Assembly (NCBI GenBank): GCA_020698575.1
Contig: CM036247.1
Location: 27,814,431 to 27,878,430 of the forward strand
Source: Bostrychus sinensis
Lineage: Eukaryota > Chordata > Actinopteri > Gobiiformes > Eleotridae
DNA: 64,000 nucleotides
Direction: 5' to 3'
The notes beneath the pieces are model-generated. The model was not told the DNA's origin. It saw nothing but the letters and a program-made list of their open reading frames with translations, and did not search any database. The translations under genes were made by a program, and so were the position numbers. This document shows positions 23,261 to 35,485 of this stretch, one piece after another; position 1 is the first letter of the stretch; each line of letters starts with the position of its first letter.

Positions 23261-24477
23261 ATGGAGCTATATATGTTTCAATAAAATGAACTGATGGAAC
23301 AATAAATGTATTGATGCAACTAGAATGATTTATTGAAAATGCCTAATTTGTGACTTGGATGCAGCGATTTTTGCAAATATATTATTTGCAATTCACAAAT
23401 CAATCATGTTTGTCATTTATAAATCTGCAGTTTTGCATGTGAATAGCCCAGTCTGCATTTGTGGATCACTCCATTTGTGCATTCATCACGTTTTTTGAGG
23501 CAGCAAGATTTATTCACAAAAGAAATCCTGTTTCAATGACAACCACTGGGAGTATGCACCTATATTGTAATTTGCAAATATATCAGTTGTAATTATTTTA
23601 AAATGATTTGTGTTTTTCATTAATAAATCTGCATTTTGCATGTAAATAGTTTATGCATTTGTGGATTGCCTTATGTGCGCATTCAGCCCTTCCAATTCAT
23701 CACTTCTGCTCTTGCGGATCATTCTAGGACATTCGTTCCGTGTTTTGAAACAGCTTTGGACTGATTCAGAGCAAATCCTGTTCCACTGACAACCACTGGG
23801 GGCAGTGTTGGCGTTTTCACTGATGTCTCTGGGTACAGACCAACCTCCAGAGACAAGCAGCATGTGCTGTTGTTAGCTGATGAACGGTCGCAGTCAGAGC
23901 TTACGCGAGTCGAATCATGGCAGGACGTCAGCCTATCCACAGTAACAGCACAGAAGTGATGAATTCGCACATTGGAAGGGCTGAATGTGCACATAGGGTA
24001 ATCCACAAATGCATAATCAACTATTTACACGCAAAATGCAGATCTATGAATGAAAAACACAAATCACAATCATAGATACATTTGCAAATTACATTATAGC
24101 TCCATACCCCCAGTGGTTGTCATTGGAACAGGATTTCTTTTGTGGATAAATCTTGTTGTCTCAAAAAGCAGGACAAATGTTTCAAAAAGATCCAAATGTG
24201 CAGAGGTGATGAATGCACAAATGGAGTGATCCACAAATGCAGATTGGACTATTCACATGCAAAACTGCAGATTTATAAATGACAAACATGATTGATTTGT
24301 GAAATAATTCCAAATAATATATTCGCAAATTAGAATTTATTTGCAAAAATTTCTGCATGCAAGTCACAAATTAGGCATTTTGAAGAAATCATTCTAGTTG
24401 CATCAAAACATTTATTGTTGCATGAATTAATTTTAGTTTTGCATTAATTAATTTTATTGAAACAAATATAGCTCCAT
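23261..24477. mobile_element. Foldback element: inverted pairs of repeat modules
   Basis: The left arm (about 23261-23720) and right arm (about 23945-24477) are inverted copies of each other, roughly 85-90 percent alike by eye. Both begin ATGGAGCTATAT from the outside. Each arm contains two related modules in tandem. A module opens with ATGGAGCTATA (best kept in the right arm), passes through AATCTGCA, TTTGCATG and GCATTTGTGGAT motifs, and ends TGACAACCACTGGG. The centre (about 23720-23945) is largely unpaired. No transposase is encoded. I could not define a convincing target-site duplication, so the mobile class is open. Confidence 0.6.
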
Positions 24478-24479
24478 AC

Positions 24480-24897
24480 TTGTGTGAACAAGATTCTGTA
24501 TTGAAATTTACAAAATGTAATGCACACTATTTTTATTTAAAAGTACTTTGTGCCTTTATGCAAGTACAATTTTACAAGGTTACTTTTACTTCACTACATT
24601 TTAGATCAAGCATCTTTATGTCTTAATCCATTACATTTTTTAATTGGTTTGAAGTTGAAAGGAGTTTGAGTTTCGGTTTACAATAATTTATTTTTGCCAT
24701 GACCACATTGTAGACACACAGTACCGAGATATGAATAATACTGTAGAGTAGTACTCATCAGAAACATTGGAATAATAAAGACCACAGACACCACCGACAG
24801 GTTCAGTCTCTTCTTCTGCATTGTCATCGCTAAAATCAGTACAATTTTTCATCATAATCCCTCACACATTCATTAATTGTTGAATCTGTGTGATATA
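24480..24897. other. Unassigned AT-rich spacer
   Basis: I see no gene or clear repeat between the foldback element and the Tc1-like remnant. Confidence 0.4.
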
Positions 24898-25527
24898 CAC
24901 TGCTCAAAAAAATAAAGGGAACACTTAAACAACACAATGTAACTCCAAGTCTATCACACTTCTGTGAAATCAAACTGTCCACTTAGGAAGCAACACTGAC
25001 TTGACATCAGTTTCACTGCTGTTGTGCAAATGGAACAGACAACAGGTGGGAATTATAGGCAATTAGCAAGACACCCCCAATAAAGGAGTGGTTCTGCAGG
25101 AGGTGACCACAGACCACTTCTCAGTTCCCCAGACCTGAATCCAACTGAGCACATCTGGGACATCATGTCTCGCTCCATGCACCAATGCCACAGTTGCACC
25201 ACAGACTGTCCAGGAGTTGGTGGATGCTTTAGTCCAGGTCTGGGAGGAGATCCCTCAGGAGACCATCCACCACCTCATCAGGAGCATGCCCAGGCATTGT
25301 AGGGAGGTCACACAGGCACGAGGAGGCTACACACACTACTGAGCCTCATTTTGACTTGTTTTAAGGACATTACTCATTGACATTACAAGTTGGATCAGCC
25401 TGTAGTGTGTTTTTCCACTTTAATTTGAGTGTGACGCCAAATTCAGACCTCCATGGGTTAATAAATTTGATTTCCATTGATAATTTTTGTGTGATTTTGT
25501 TGCCAAGACATTCAACTATGTAAAGAA
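24898..25527 (+). mobile_element. Internally deleted Tc1-like transposon remnant
   Basis: The left end CACTGCTCAAAAAAATAAAG follows a TA dinucleotide at 24896-24897, the standard Tc1/mariner target. The first about 230 bases are the noncoding left end. The sequence then jumps near 25125 to the 3' part of a Tc1-like transposase, recognisable from PDLNPTEHIWDIMSRSM and a degraded continuation to a stop near 25340. The right-hand noncoding part follows, but the right terminal inverted repeat is missing. The catalytic core up to the last acidic residue is lost, so it is dead. Confidence 0.8.
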
Positions 25528-25529
25528 CA

Positions 25530-26699
25530 TACATAGTACAAAAGTCCTTTGCCAACAACACAACTATGCCAACAGACTGAACTGTTTTCATGACAACAAG
25601 GAGATATCTCCCGTTCACTGCATTGAACTATCAAGGCCATTGGTGTGGCTAGAGTGAAGAATAAAAATGTTTTCGTAAAATTTCTTCGAGCAGCAGCAAC
25701 TTTACTTGGGCTGCTAGGAAGATCCAGTGGTCAAGACTAAACTGCTCAATGTGAAAACATGCCCCTCTAGTTTGTATTTCTTTATGCTTATCTGTTGTGT
25801 GACTGAAATTCAAGTCTTATAATTTAAAAGTTACACATTCTTTTGTGGTGACTATCTTCAAAATGGCATCATCCTCTGTGTGATGTAAGTCTATCACAAT
25901 TTATTTATTTTTTTCATTATTAAGTAATATTATTATTACATTTGACAGTAAAATGTGTCTATATTATTAAAATATTTTTGAAACTGAATGACGAGTTGTG
26001 GACATGACTAATAAAATATTCCTGTTAATGTTTATATTTATATTCTGCTGAAACAAACTACATGTCTTGTTCGCTAGTAAAAAAAAAATAAAAAATTACA
26101 ATAATTACAATTTACAATGTAAAGCCCCAACTTCAAGTACACACTTCTACACAAATAACATCAGCTTCAAAAAGATTTTACTTCACAGGAACATCTATAC
26201 ATTTCAGTTTAAACACAATGTGCATCAGTCTACAACACACAAAACACAAAAGGTACATAATCAAAGACAATAATTAATTGAGTCAATACTACAAACTACT
26301 ATGAAATCATGTGAAAAGACTAAACCAATTTTAACTGTTATTAAACTGCTGTTAAATTAGAAAAAACTCAAAATCTGTTAGCAAGCTTTTTTACAAACAT
26401 GATCAAATTCTGTCCAGGTATAAAACTATTGCATATTTCTAGCAACATACTACTACTAACATAATCGTTGTAGCATTTTGGACAGGGTTTTGTGTAGGCA
26501 ACAAACTACAACAGTCAAAACCTTCTAAATGTACACCTGTGCTGGCACCAGTATGCTGTTTACACAGTTTGGTCCTCTTACCCTGTCATATCACACAGTG
26601 CACAGTACTCAATTATGCAATAGACAAGATAACACTCATAACATCAGACTTATAGTAAATTCTTTGTCTAATTAAACTCAATAAATTAGCTTGGTTTAT
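25530..26699. other. Intergenic between Tc1 remnant and MITE
   Basis: AT-rich sequence with no supported gene. Short frames such as 26067-26273 are low-complexity. Confidence 0.45.
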
Positions 26700-27047
26700 G
26701 GGGCTGGGTATTGTTAAGAACTTCTCAATTCGATTTGATTTCAATTCTTTAGGTTGCAATTTGATTCGATATTGATTCAATTCAGTATTGATTTACACAA
26801 ATAATTATTTGCTGATATTTTTTAAATAATAATGTGTGCAATATGTCTAATGGCTAAGAACAACCCAAACATGTTTTCCTGTCATGGTTTATTTATGCAA
26901 ATCTGTCTATGCGGCTTGCCCAAGGGTGTCGCTGACAGTGCCCCCACTGCCTTGGGGGTTGAATCGATTCATAGAATTTTCTGAATCAATATTATTGAGG
27001 AACAAAATATTGCAATGCATTGATTAAATTATAAATTTACCCACCCC
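26700..27047. mobile_element. Probable hAT-like MITE
   Basis: The left end GGGGCTGGGTATTG and the complement of the right end, GGGGTGGGTAAATT, are imperfect inverted repeats. The interior carries repeated AATCGATTC and GATTCGATATTGATTC motifs common in teleost hAT MITEs. No clear target-site duplication was seen. It lies about 265 bases past the thrap3 stop codon, so it may fall in that gene's 3' UTR. Confidence 0.5.
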
Positions 27048-27311
27048 TATCAGTTTGTGTACTATTGAATTAGATTTTTTCATATAGCATGGAAAGTCAT
27101 GCGTCTAAAAAACGCAAATACTTGCATATAAATCACAATAAACCAGTGCTTCTGCTAGTCACAAATGATAATGCTATGTAAATTGTCAAATCATGGGGAA
27201 GCCAGTTGGAAAATGTAACCAAAGAATTAAAAAAAATAATCTCAGGGGCCTTTAGAAGGCACAGAGTGTTAACATTCTTAGCAGTCCAACAAAGCTCCCA
27301 GAGTGTACAGC

Positions 27312-30300
27312 TCAGGTAAGTTCTCTCTCTCCTTTATGGTCCTGTTCAGTGCCAGTTTGTTCCCCATTGGCCTGGGCCCATTTGGAGCTTTTGTAGTTGG
27401 TGCGAATGATGAATCGTGCTCTTCCTCGTGAGAAGTTCCCTCGACCTCGCCCTCTTGTGTCTGTCCACCTGCATTCTACATCGCCATCTCTGTCATCATG
27501 CTGAAGAAAAAATACATTCAATTGAACACACAGTTATAAAGTACAGTCAGAATGGAGATCTGTTCAGAGGAGAATTAGGATTTTACCAAGTAGTATTTTT
27601 TGCTCTTAGGGGTGTACTCTGGGTCCCAGTCATTGTTTTTTGTTGACAGAGTCATGTTACTTGGATTACATTGAGAACTATTTGCCTGATAACTTCCTCT
27701 GTTCCAACCTCGTCCTCGGATTTGAATGTGCTATTTTGTCAAAAACATGGCAAAACATAAGAGTTGATAGAGTTCAACATGAAGTTTATCTAAAAAAATA
27801 AAATAAAATAAAACTTGTTGACCTGTGATTCACTTACAAATCCTTCATATGACCTCCCTCTGTCACATGGGCTTTCCTTTCCATCTAGGCATACTCTGTT
27901 TAACACTTGTTCTTTCACTTCAGACTTCACAGGGGACACATCATCTTTTTGGGTCTCAGAGGATGAGGATGATGAAGATGAACTGGATGAACGGCAACGT
28001 ATTTTCCTGCTTTTTCTAAAAAAAGCTCAACTGTGAATTACAGCGGATCACTGACAATGACAAATTTGACTGTAATCAGTGTACATACAATGATTTCTTG
28101 AGGCACTTGGAAAACATTTCTGTAGGTTTCTTTGTACTAGAATCCTGACAGTCATCCACTTCTGGCACATCCAGATCATGGTTATAATCATGGGTGGTAT
28201 AATTTTTACGCCGTTCAATATCCACACGGAGGTCGATTGTATCTTCCTTCGACTTTTCTCCACTGTCCTGAGCAAGTTAGAACAGAACACATTGTCGTGG
28301 ATAGACTTTGGATTGGCCTGAGATGTACTCAGTGTTGTCTGCCATGCATTTAACTAAAGTGTTACTTGCAAAAGCACATTACACATCTTGCTCTTGACTG
28401 ATTTATTGTGTATTTTGACATCCCAAAGTCTGGCATATGGATTTGAAAACAAATTTAGTCAGGTTATTTAGGTTTAAAAAATACTTACAAAGACTTTTGC
28501 TTAGATTCCTTTGAACAGCTTGGGTACAGCAGCTTCCTTATTTGTTACATTAGCCTGGGTCAGGCCTTTGCCCACACTTAATCAAATCACCATATGTTGT
28601 GGTGACATGTAACAAACAACAGTCAAAATGCCTTATTTTGCCTTTGTGAATTTAGTATTCACAGACCTCTCCCTTCAGGACAAGCCACAGGCTTTTAGAG
28701 TGTGTAGCCTCAAGGCTACTGGCTGGCTCACTTATTTGTTGTTTGTTTTTCACACTGATTTCATATTGCAAAGTTTTCAGTCACCTTGTAAGTGCCTTCC
28801 TCTGCTCTTTTGATCGCTTCAAAAATCTGAGAGTGTTTCCTGAACGCACTAGGTGAAACCTCAAGTCTCCTGTAACAAAGAAATATTGTTAAACAATTTA
28901 AATAATGCAACATACATAAACACCACACAACTCAAATGCAATAAACTGCAAGGATTCCAGAAACAAGACAAAGCTGACCTCTGTTGTGCATAAGAACAAT
29001 TAAGTAAGTTAACTGAAGCAGTTGTCATTTCAAGTAGGTAAGGTATGAAAAATACCTGAAAGCTGTTAACAGAGAAGCTGAAGCCACAACACACTGAGAG
29101 TAAGATGGACACATAATAGACCATTCTACCTGTGAATCTCTGGACTTTTTCTTGGTTTCATCATTTCCTTCTCTGCAGCTTGTCTCTGGTACATGGTGAA
29201 TCTCTCATTTAGGGTCAGTCCAGATGAGGCAAAGTGCTGAGCTGTGCAGGAAAATGAAAAGAAACTTGCCTTTATTTAAGCTCTACCATTTTCCATTCAG
29301 CTGTGATGTTGGCTTGTGTTATTCTTTTAGTAGTGCTTTGTCTGATTTAACAGACCATCATACAGTAAAGGTACCTGTAAAGAGTGCATAATAAGGCTCA
29401 TATTTGTAATAACAATGTCTGACTCAAAAGATGAACTCACCTTTTATGTGATGAACAATGGTGACAATGTGTTGGGCAAACAGCTCGGAGGGGCTTCTCT
29501 GTACCTGAGCAGTCTGAACATGTTGAAAGATAGAGCGAAACTCCTTATCTTTTTTGGATGACTGCACAAGATCCTGAGATAACTGCCGTTCTTTTGCTAA
29601 AATATCAGAAGAGCTGAAATTGAAACAAAAGCATGAAATATAGGCACTGATAACTCCCTGACTGTTTGTGTTACACATCACGCCATTTACCTCAGTAAAC
29701 TATCGCTGAGAAAATCCATTCTAACATTAAATGTAGCCTCCTGCTTTCCTGGCACAGCACAGAAGTCCTCTCCAGTGGACATGAGCATTTCTCTGTCTGA
29801 GTGCCTCCTTGGTAAAGTTATGGGAGGTGGGACAGGAGAAGTTTTAGCCATCTTTCTGGCCTTACAACCTGTCTCAGGAGAAGAGTCCTCAGATTTTTGA
29901 ACAGACTCTCTTTTAGCCAATGCAGCAGCAAAGACAGCAGCTTTTTCCTGCTTTCTGTTGACACATCGGTCCTCAGCCGTAGTGTCAAGGCCACCATTGG
30001 ATACATAGGCTGCATTCTGCCATTTGCCAAAGCGCTCTTCAAACAGTTGTTCTGCTGGGGTGGTGACCTTAGTCTTTGGCTCAGAGGGCTCAGCTCCATT
30101 GAGCCACTCATTCTGTGATGCCTTTGAATGGGATATGATCATTTCCTCATCATCACCATCTCCAGACAGAAATGGAGAAGCCTTCAAAAAGCTGTTTAAG
30201 GACACACTAGCACCATCCTCTTTATGTTTTCTGGGCCCAGAGTCAGCCTTAACAGTAGACTGCTTTCCATTCACTTTTGGCTCTTCCATATCAACATCAC

Positions 30301-33300
30301 TGGATGCCGTGTTTGTGCCATTCTGAAATGCTGCTTTTGACTTTTTACTTTGCTCCTCCAAAAATCTAAACAATGAAAGGGAGATAAGAATAGGTTGTAT
30401 TTATGCATGCATACTTAAGGATAATCTGAATTTACCACTGACAAATAGCATAATGTGCAATATTTACAATGAATTTAACATGTAAAATTAATAAATAAAT
30501 ATTTTTTTATTTTTAAACAAAAGAAAATCCTGCATATTTTACCTTTTAACTAAGCACCGTTTGCATGTTTGATATATTACTGGAGAATGCACATAAAGTT
30601 ACTTTTAATCATTTATAAGTAACACTGTATTTGGACATATTTGTATTAACATTTCACATTTTATAAAGTGCAGTGAAGGAGGCTTTCTATTACAAAAGCC
30701 CTCTAAAGACACTACCTCGTGATCTTCTCCTTTTTAGCTTACACATGAATAAAGTAAAGGAGGATTTGCATTCAGACATGAGAGGAAAATCTCTGTGTGT
30801 CTGAGTGTTTGGACTAAAAGGTGGACGATGGACAGATATGATAGAACGGCTGTTAGCAACATGAAGCTAACAAGTGAATGAGCTGCCTGCCTTGTAGTGA
30901 ATGCAGTTGAAGCTCTGAAATTATCAGAATGTGTCCAGTGACATTATTTGTGTTTTAGAAACGTGCAGGAACACTTCCTGGGGAAGATGGATTTTATGTG
31001 TCTACACACAGCCACAAAGCCAAGCATTTTCAGCTCTTGAGAAGGGTAGTGCCTCAGCATACAGGACCACTCAAACATGCGTGAATGAAGCAAAATAAAA
31101 TTGGGTATGTTTTTGAGGTGGAAACAACATTATAACATGGTAAAAAGCTCAGAAAAGTCTATTTAGCCTAATGGGGGACCTTTGGGCTTTTCAGTAACAT
31201 TTCAAGTAAAATTTCATTTATTATTACACAAATGAGTTTAATAAAAAGGAGGTCAATAAGAAAATGTGCCTTACTTTCTGAACGCAATGGAGAGTGCAGC
31301 TTTATCTCCATCCAAGTATTCCTCTGTGGAGAAGATGTCAAAGCTGGAGAGCATAGGGTTTAGACTGTCATGTGAAGTTTTCTTTGTTAATGGTGCATTA
31401 CACACATTCTGCCAGGAGAGAGCCCCATTGCTCACACTATTGGTGTTTTTAGTTGACTGGGTGCTTGGACTAGTAGTGCCCTCAGACGGGGTCAAAGGGC
31501 CCACTGTCTTTGGGCTGCTAACTTCTGTTAAAGGGATCCAGTTCCCTTGAGTTTTCCCACTGTGTGACCCATCTTTTTCTGCAGCCAATACTCCGTCCAG
31601 CTCCTCCGCCTCCCCATCTCTCTCTCCTCTCTTTTGGATGTCCTTTTGTACAGAGTCTTCTTCCTGCACATCTTTCTTTGAGTTTTGGTTTGCCAACAAC
31701 AAGACTGGTGTACATTTAGGAGAGGAGTGTGAAGAGGATGGGGAGTGCTGTGAGTGCCTGGACATTGGTGAGCAGGACTGGTCAGAGTGGTGGGACTGAC
31801 TGAGAGGAGGGCTTCTGGACCGACTCTGGACATGGTGGAATTGTCCCCGTGATTGCTTCTGCTGCGGTTTCTGCTTGTAATTTTTCCAGTTGTGACGATT
31901 ATTGTTGTAGTTATTGTTATTGTTATTGTAGCCACCGCCACCACCCCCTCCTCGTTGGTAGCGTCCACGCTGGAAGTAGCCACGTCCACGGCCTCGACCT
32001 CTGAAGTTGTATGGCCTCCTGAAGCCACGGTGGTAGCCCCGACTCTCACGGTTATTCTGATATGAACGAGGATATTTCTTGTCCCGGTTATGAGGAGATC
32101 TTGACCGAGACCGAGATCTTGACCTAGACCGAGAACTGACAAAGAGAGACATTAATTTAAAAATATGCCAAAAATGTATCCCATGCATGTGTTTGATATT
32201 GTATTTTTATAACTTTTTAAGCCAAACAAGTCCATGAGGTGGCACCACTGAGTTTTTAAAAATGTTCACAGTAGTGACAGAAAGTCTTATACACTGTTTT
32301 TTTCCTAGTTAAACAAAAACTAGGTAGGATATATTCTTCATTTAAACAGACATCATCTTTCATTTAGTTTAAGTGCTTGTGAACATGCACTGGCAAAAAA
32401 TGCAGTAAAATATATAATAGTATATTTAATTTTTTTAGATTTACATACAAGTACATACCATAAAAGTTGAAAGCTGAATTTAAAGATTAAAAACTTTAAA
32501 AGGAATAACTAGTTTTCAAATGATAGATGGACTTGATGATGATGTAAGTATTAAAGCCTGCAAAGCATAAAATACTTTTTAAATAGCAAAGCAACCCACA
32601 ATACATGCAACGTAGCAAAAAATCTATCCCATGCATGTGTTGTGTTGTATTTTATAACTTTTTAAGCCAAACAAGTCCACATGGTGGCACCACTGAGCTA
32701 TAAAAATGATCACAGTCTTGACAGAAAGACTCATAAGCTGTGTTTTCCTAGTGTGTGTCCTAGTTCGACTTCCTTTAAGATTAAAATAGAGAGTCATCTT
32801 TTGTTTAGTGCCTTAGAACATGCACAAGCAAAGACACGTTTTAAACTTTTTAGATTTACATACAAGATAAGTACATATAATAAATGCTGAAGATATAAAT
32901 TAAAGATTAAAAATAAAAAAGTGGCTTTAAAGGAATGAAAAGTTTTCAGATAATAAAAGCAAGCATTAAAGCTTGCAAAGCATACAATTCATAGCCAAGG
33001 AATCTATAATACATGCAACGCAGCAGACTTGCAAATATCGCATTTAAAAGCAACTAAAAATAAAACAACTCACCGCGTGTGTTTTTTCATTGGAATAAAT
33101 GAAGTAAAGAAGGCAGTGCACAGAGCAGCACTGCACACTGAGTGAGCGAGCTACAGACTGCCTCGAGCAGTGCTACTGAAGCTCACAGTCACATGGAACA
33201 TTTGAGAGAGAAAAAGAACTCGCTCACTTGACCCTATGTTTGCCAGTTAGCTGCACTGGCCAACCCTTCTCTGTTTCTGTATAGTGTTTTCATATGTTTT

Positions 33301-33641
33301 TAATCCCTTTGTATGTGGCTTTTTCACATGACTAGTGACAAATTTCCTGCTCTGGATATTTTGTACAACATTTTACTGTACTTTTTATGCATAATTTGAT
33401 TATTATATGATGCCATAAGTGTGTTTAGAACATGATTTTCTTCACTTAATCAAGTCAATCAAGTCATAATGAGTCTATAAGTTACAGAAACATAAATGAA
33501 TAAACCTGACAATAATTACCTGTAACGATGCTTCCGGGAACGAGATCTTGAGCGACTTGTGGAGTGGTAACTAGACCGAGATCTTGAGCGTGATCGTGAG
33601 TGGCTCCGAGACCTTGAAGCTGATTTAGTGGATCTGGACAT
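27312..33641 (-). CDS. thrap3: Thyroid hormone receptor-associated protein 3, 10 coding exons
   Basis: Exons in transcript order: 33641-33520, 32135-31275, 30365-29691, 29613-29441, 29241-29130, 28869-28785, 28267-28089, 28015-27838, 27730-27587, 27500-27312. The sum is 2718 bases, one frame, 905 aa. The N-terminus is an RS domain (MSRSTKSASRSRSHSRSRSR), followed by an RGRGRGRGYFQRGRY segment and poly-G/poly-N tracts. The core (FRSIFQHVQTAQVQRSPSEL then FAQHIVTIVHHIK) is nearly identical to human THRAP3. Later come KSPEIHRRLEVSPSAFRKH, IDLRVDIERRKN, a serine run, RGRGWNRG, WDPEYTPKSKKYYL and a C-terminal RGRGRGNFSRGRARF. THRAP3 (TRAP150) is a nuclear speckle protein acting in splicing, mRNA decay and the DNA-damage response. 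BCLAF1 is the related family; the C-terminus and the sh3d21/eva1b linkage favour THRAP3. Which teleost copy (a or b) cannot be told. ATG 33641 follows a 27-base 5' UTR in the same exon. Confidence 0.93.
32169..33029. repeat. Tandem duplication, about 448-bp period, in thrap3 intron 1 (coding)
   Basis: Copy 1 (about 32169-32616) and copy 2 (about 32617-33029) share long matching blocks. Examples are TATCCCATGCATGTGTT, AACTTTTTAAGCCAAACAAG, GGTGGCACCACTGAG, TTTAGATTTACATACAAG and AATACATGCAACG. Indels make copy 2 shorter. The overlapping short frames have no coding features. Confidence 0.8.
33074..33200 (-). promoter_or_regulatory. thrap3: Candidate alternative thrap3 first exon
   Basis: On the minus strand an ATG at 33090 is followed by 14 bases to a perfect donor, GCG|GTGAGT, with the exon ending at 33074. 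Splicing to the next thrap3 exon at 32135 keeps the frame and yields MKKHTR joined directly to SRSRSRSRS. The preceding sequence (33095-33200) has scattered CpG sites and could hold a start site. This exon would replace the 40-codon RS-rich first coding exon. It is inferred from sequence only; the 5' limit is arbitrary. Confidence 0.35.
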
Positions 33642-34521
33642 CACTGCAGCTCGCACACCTTGCAACTGCTGCACAAGAGAGAGAAAACAAAATGGCAATC
33701 TTTCCAAAGCCAAGCCACAAAACACCTGCTCTGTTCAGATGAAGCGTGGCTTTATTAGAACAGAGCAGGTTTCTTTTTTTTTTTTTTTTCCTTGACCATT
33801 TGCATAGAGGCACAGTTTCAGGTCTGTTGTTTGACCCTTTATTTGCATATTTACCTCATTTTACCTCATATACTCAAAGTTGTATACAAGGTTTAGATAA
33901 TGTTTTATGTGGAGGAAATGCAGTTATCTAGGTAGGTTGAACTTAGCACTTCTACTATATCAAAGAAAATGCTGTTTAGCCACTGACTAATAATTAGCCA
34001 CAAATGAATAGCATTTAAATGTCTATCACTTCTTAAAATTATACTAACAATATCTTAAGTGCGATGTGACAGTTTTTATAATCCTCTATATATTTCTAAA
34101 TACAGTATAGTAACAACAGCAGCATCTTTCAACAAGGAGCTTTTCCTCATGGACTTCAGAAAGGAGGAATTGACTTAACATGACAAAGATTTCAGAAGCA
34201 GCACACAATATCACATGGTGGTCCCTGTACGTACGCCTGCTACTATTTTGGAGAACTGAAAGAGACGTGCTCTTCCCCTGCCCTGCATTTGCGCTCTCTG
34301 AACTTCCCACTCTCCTTCTCATTCTTGCAGATTGTAGCTTTTGGCTCAAAGAGAATAATTTCCTGAAGGCCCAACCTCAACAGACTGCCAATTTGGCCTA
34401 CTGTAAACACTGCAAGAATGGCATTCAGATGTGCATCATGGCAATATACTGTTGTTATACTGCTAGACAAATGGTGACAAGTTTTAGCAGCATATGTGTC
34501 TGATTGCATTGAAATAAGTGT

Positions 34522-34528
34522 AATAATA

Positions 34529-34569
<41 letters not shown>
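34522..34569. repeat. AAT trinucleotide microsatellite
   Basis: About 15 AAT units with one AGT interruption, seen directly, in the thrap3 5' UTR intron. Confidence 0.9.
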
Positions 34570-35308
34570 TGGTCTGTTGTAAAAATATTTTATTCACAAA
34601 CATGGTAAAAGTCTGATCAAGTAGAAACTGCTAGGAGGCCTTGCCCTTACTACATACACTTCAGCCTTTGGCGAAGAGAGCAGGTAACAGAAGCTGTAAA
34701 AGTCCCATAAACCTGAAGGGACCTTACAAGTGAAATAAACATGTTTACATCAGGGTACAAAAGAAGGCTTTGGTCTCTAGGGCTAAGTTGTCCCTTTTGT
34801 GATGGCTACAATTGAATGGTAACTGGTAAAAAGTCACTACAATTAGGAATAATAAAGTAAATCTAAAATCTGAAATAGTACATAGATTTGGGTAATATTA
34901 TACTATTGTCTGAATATAGCTGCAGCTGTGGGTACACCATGCTAATCATGTGGTAATAAATGTGGATGTGGTTCTAGCCTAATCGCTGTGGATCCTTTAA
35001 ATGACACACCATAATCCAGAGTATTAAACAGGAACACATTATATCAGATAAACTATGATGAATGATGACAACAACAATATGATCTAGCATTATCATACAA
35101 GAAATAAAATCCATGGTTTTCACTGTAATTTGGAACACCCAAATGCTGTAGATATAGTGTGATAAATGACAGTCCAATAAAAACAAATTCCCATTCAAAC
35201 TTTTGTTTAACTATCACTATTTGGTCGGTCTTGGCTTATAGGAATTTGTCATTGATGATTTGACATTATGGGAAGTAATAAGATTTAGTATTTTAACGAT
35301 AATGCAAG

Positions 35309-35485
35309 ACTCCCACACTACTGATTTGCTCTCATGCCTCACAGCAAGGAAGTCCTGGGTTTGATTCCTGGACTGTGGGACCTTTCTGCACGGAGTGCGC
35401 ATGTTCTCCCCTATGGGGAGGACTTCCATGCAAAAGAGATTGTTCATCTCGTGTGACTTTCCTGGTTAAATAAAGGTCAAATAAA
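35309..35485 (+). mobile_element. Probable tRNA-derived SINE copy
   Basis: The segment includes CTCATGCCTCACAGCAAGG, a B-box-like GGTTTGATTCCTGG, then GCGCATGTTCTCCCC and a tail of CCTGGTTAAATAAAGGTCAA followed by A-rich sequence. It shares the head and the CATGTYCTCCC block with the copy at 2613-2800. It lies in the long intron between the thrap3 5' UTR exon and the first coding exon. Confidence 0.55.

Noticed and set aside
31528..32142. 204-codon minus-strand frame
   Set aside because: It overlaps the thrap3 exon in another phase; threonine/valine repeats arise from the RS and GN codons.
27312..33641. Calling the RS-rich gene bclaf1
   Set aside because: The C-terminal WDPEYTPKSKKYYL plus RGRGRG tail and the linkage fit THRAP3.
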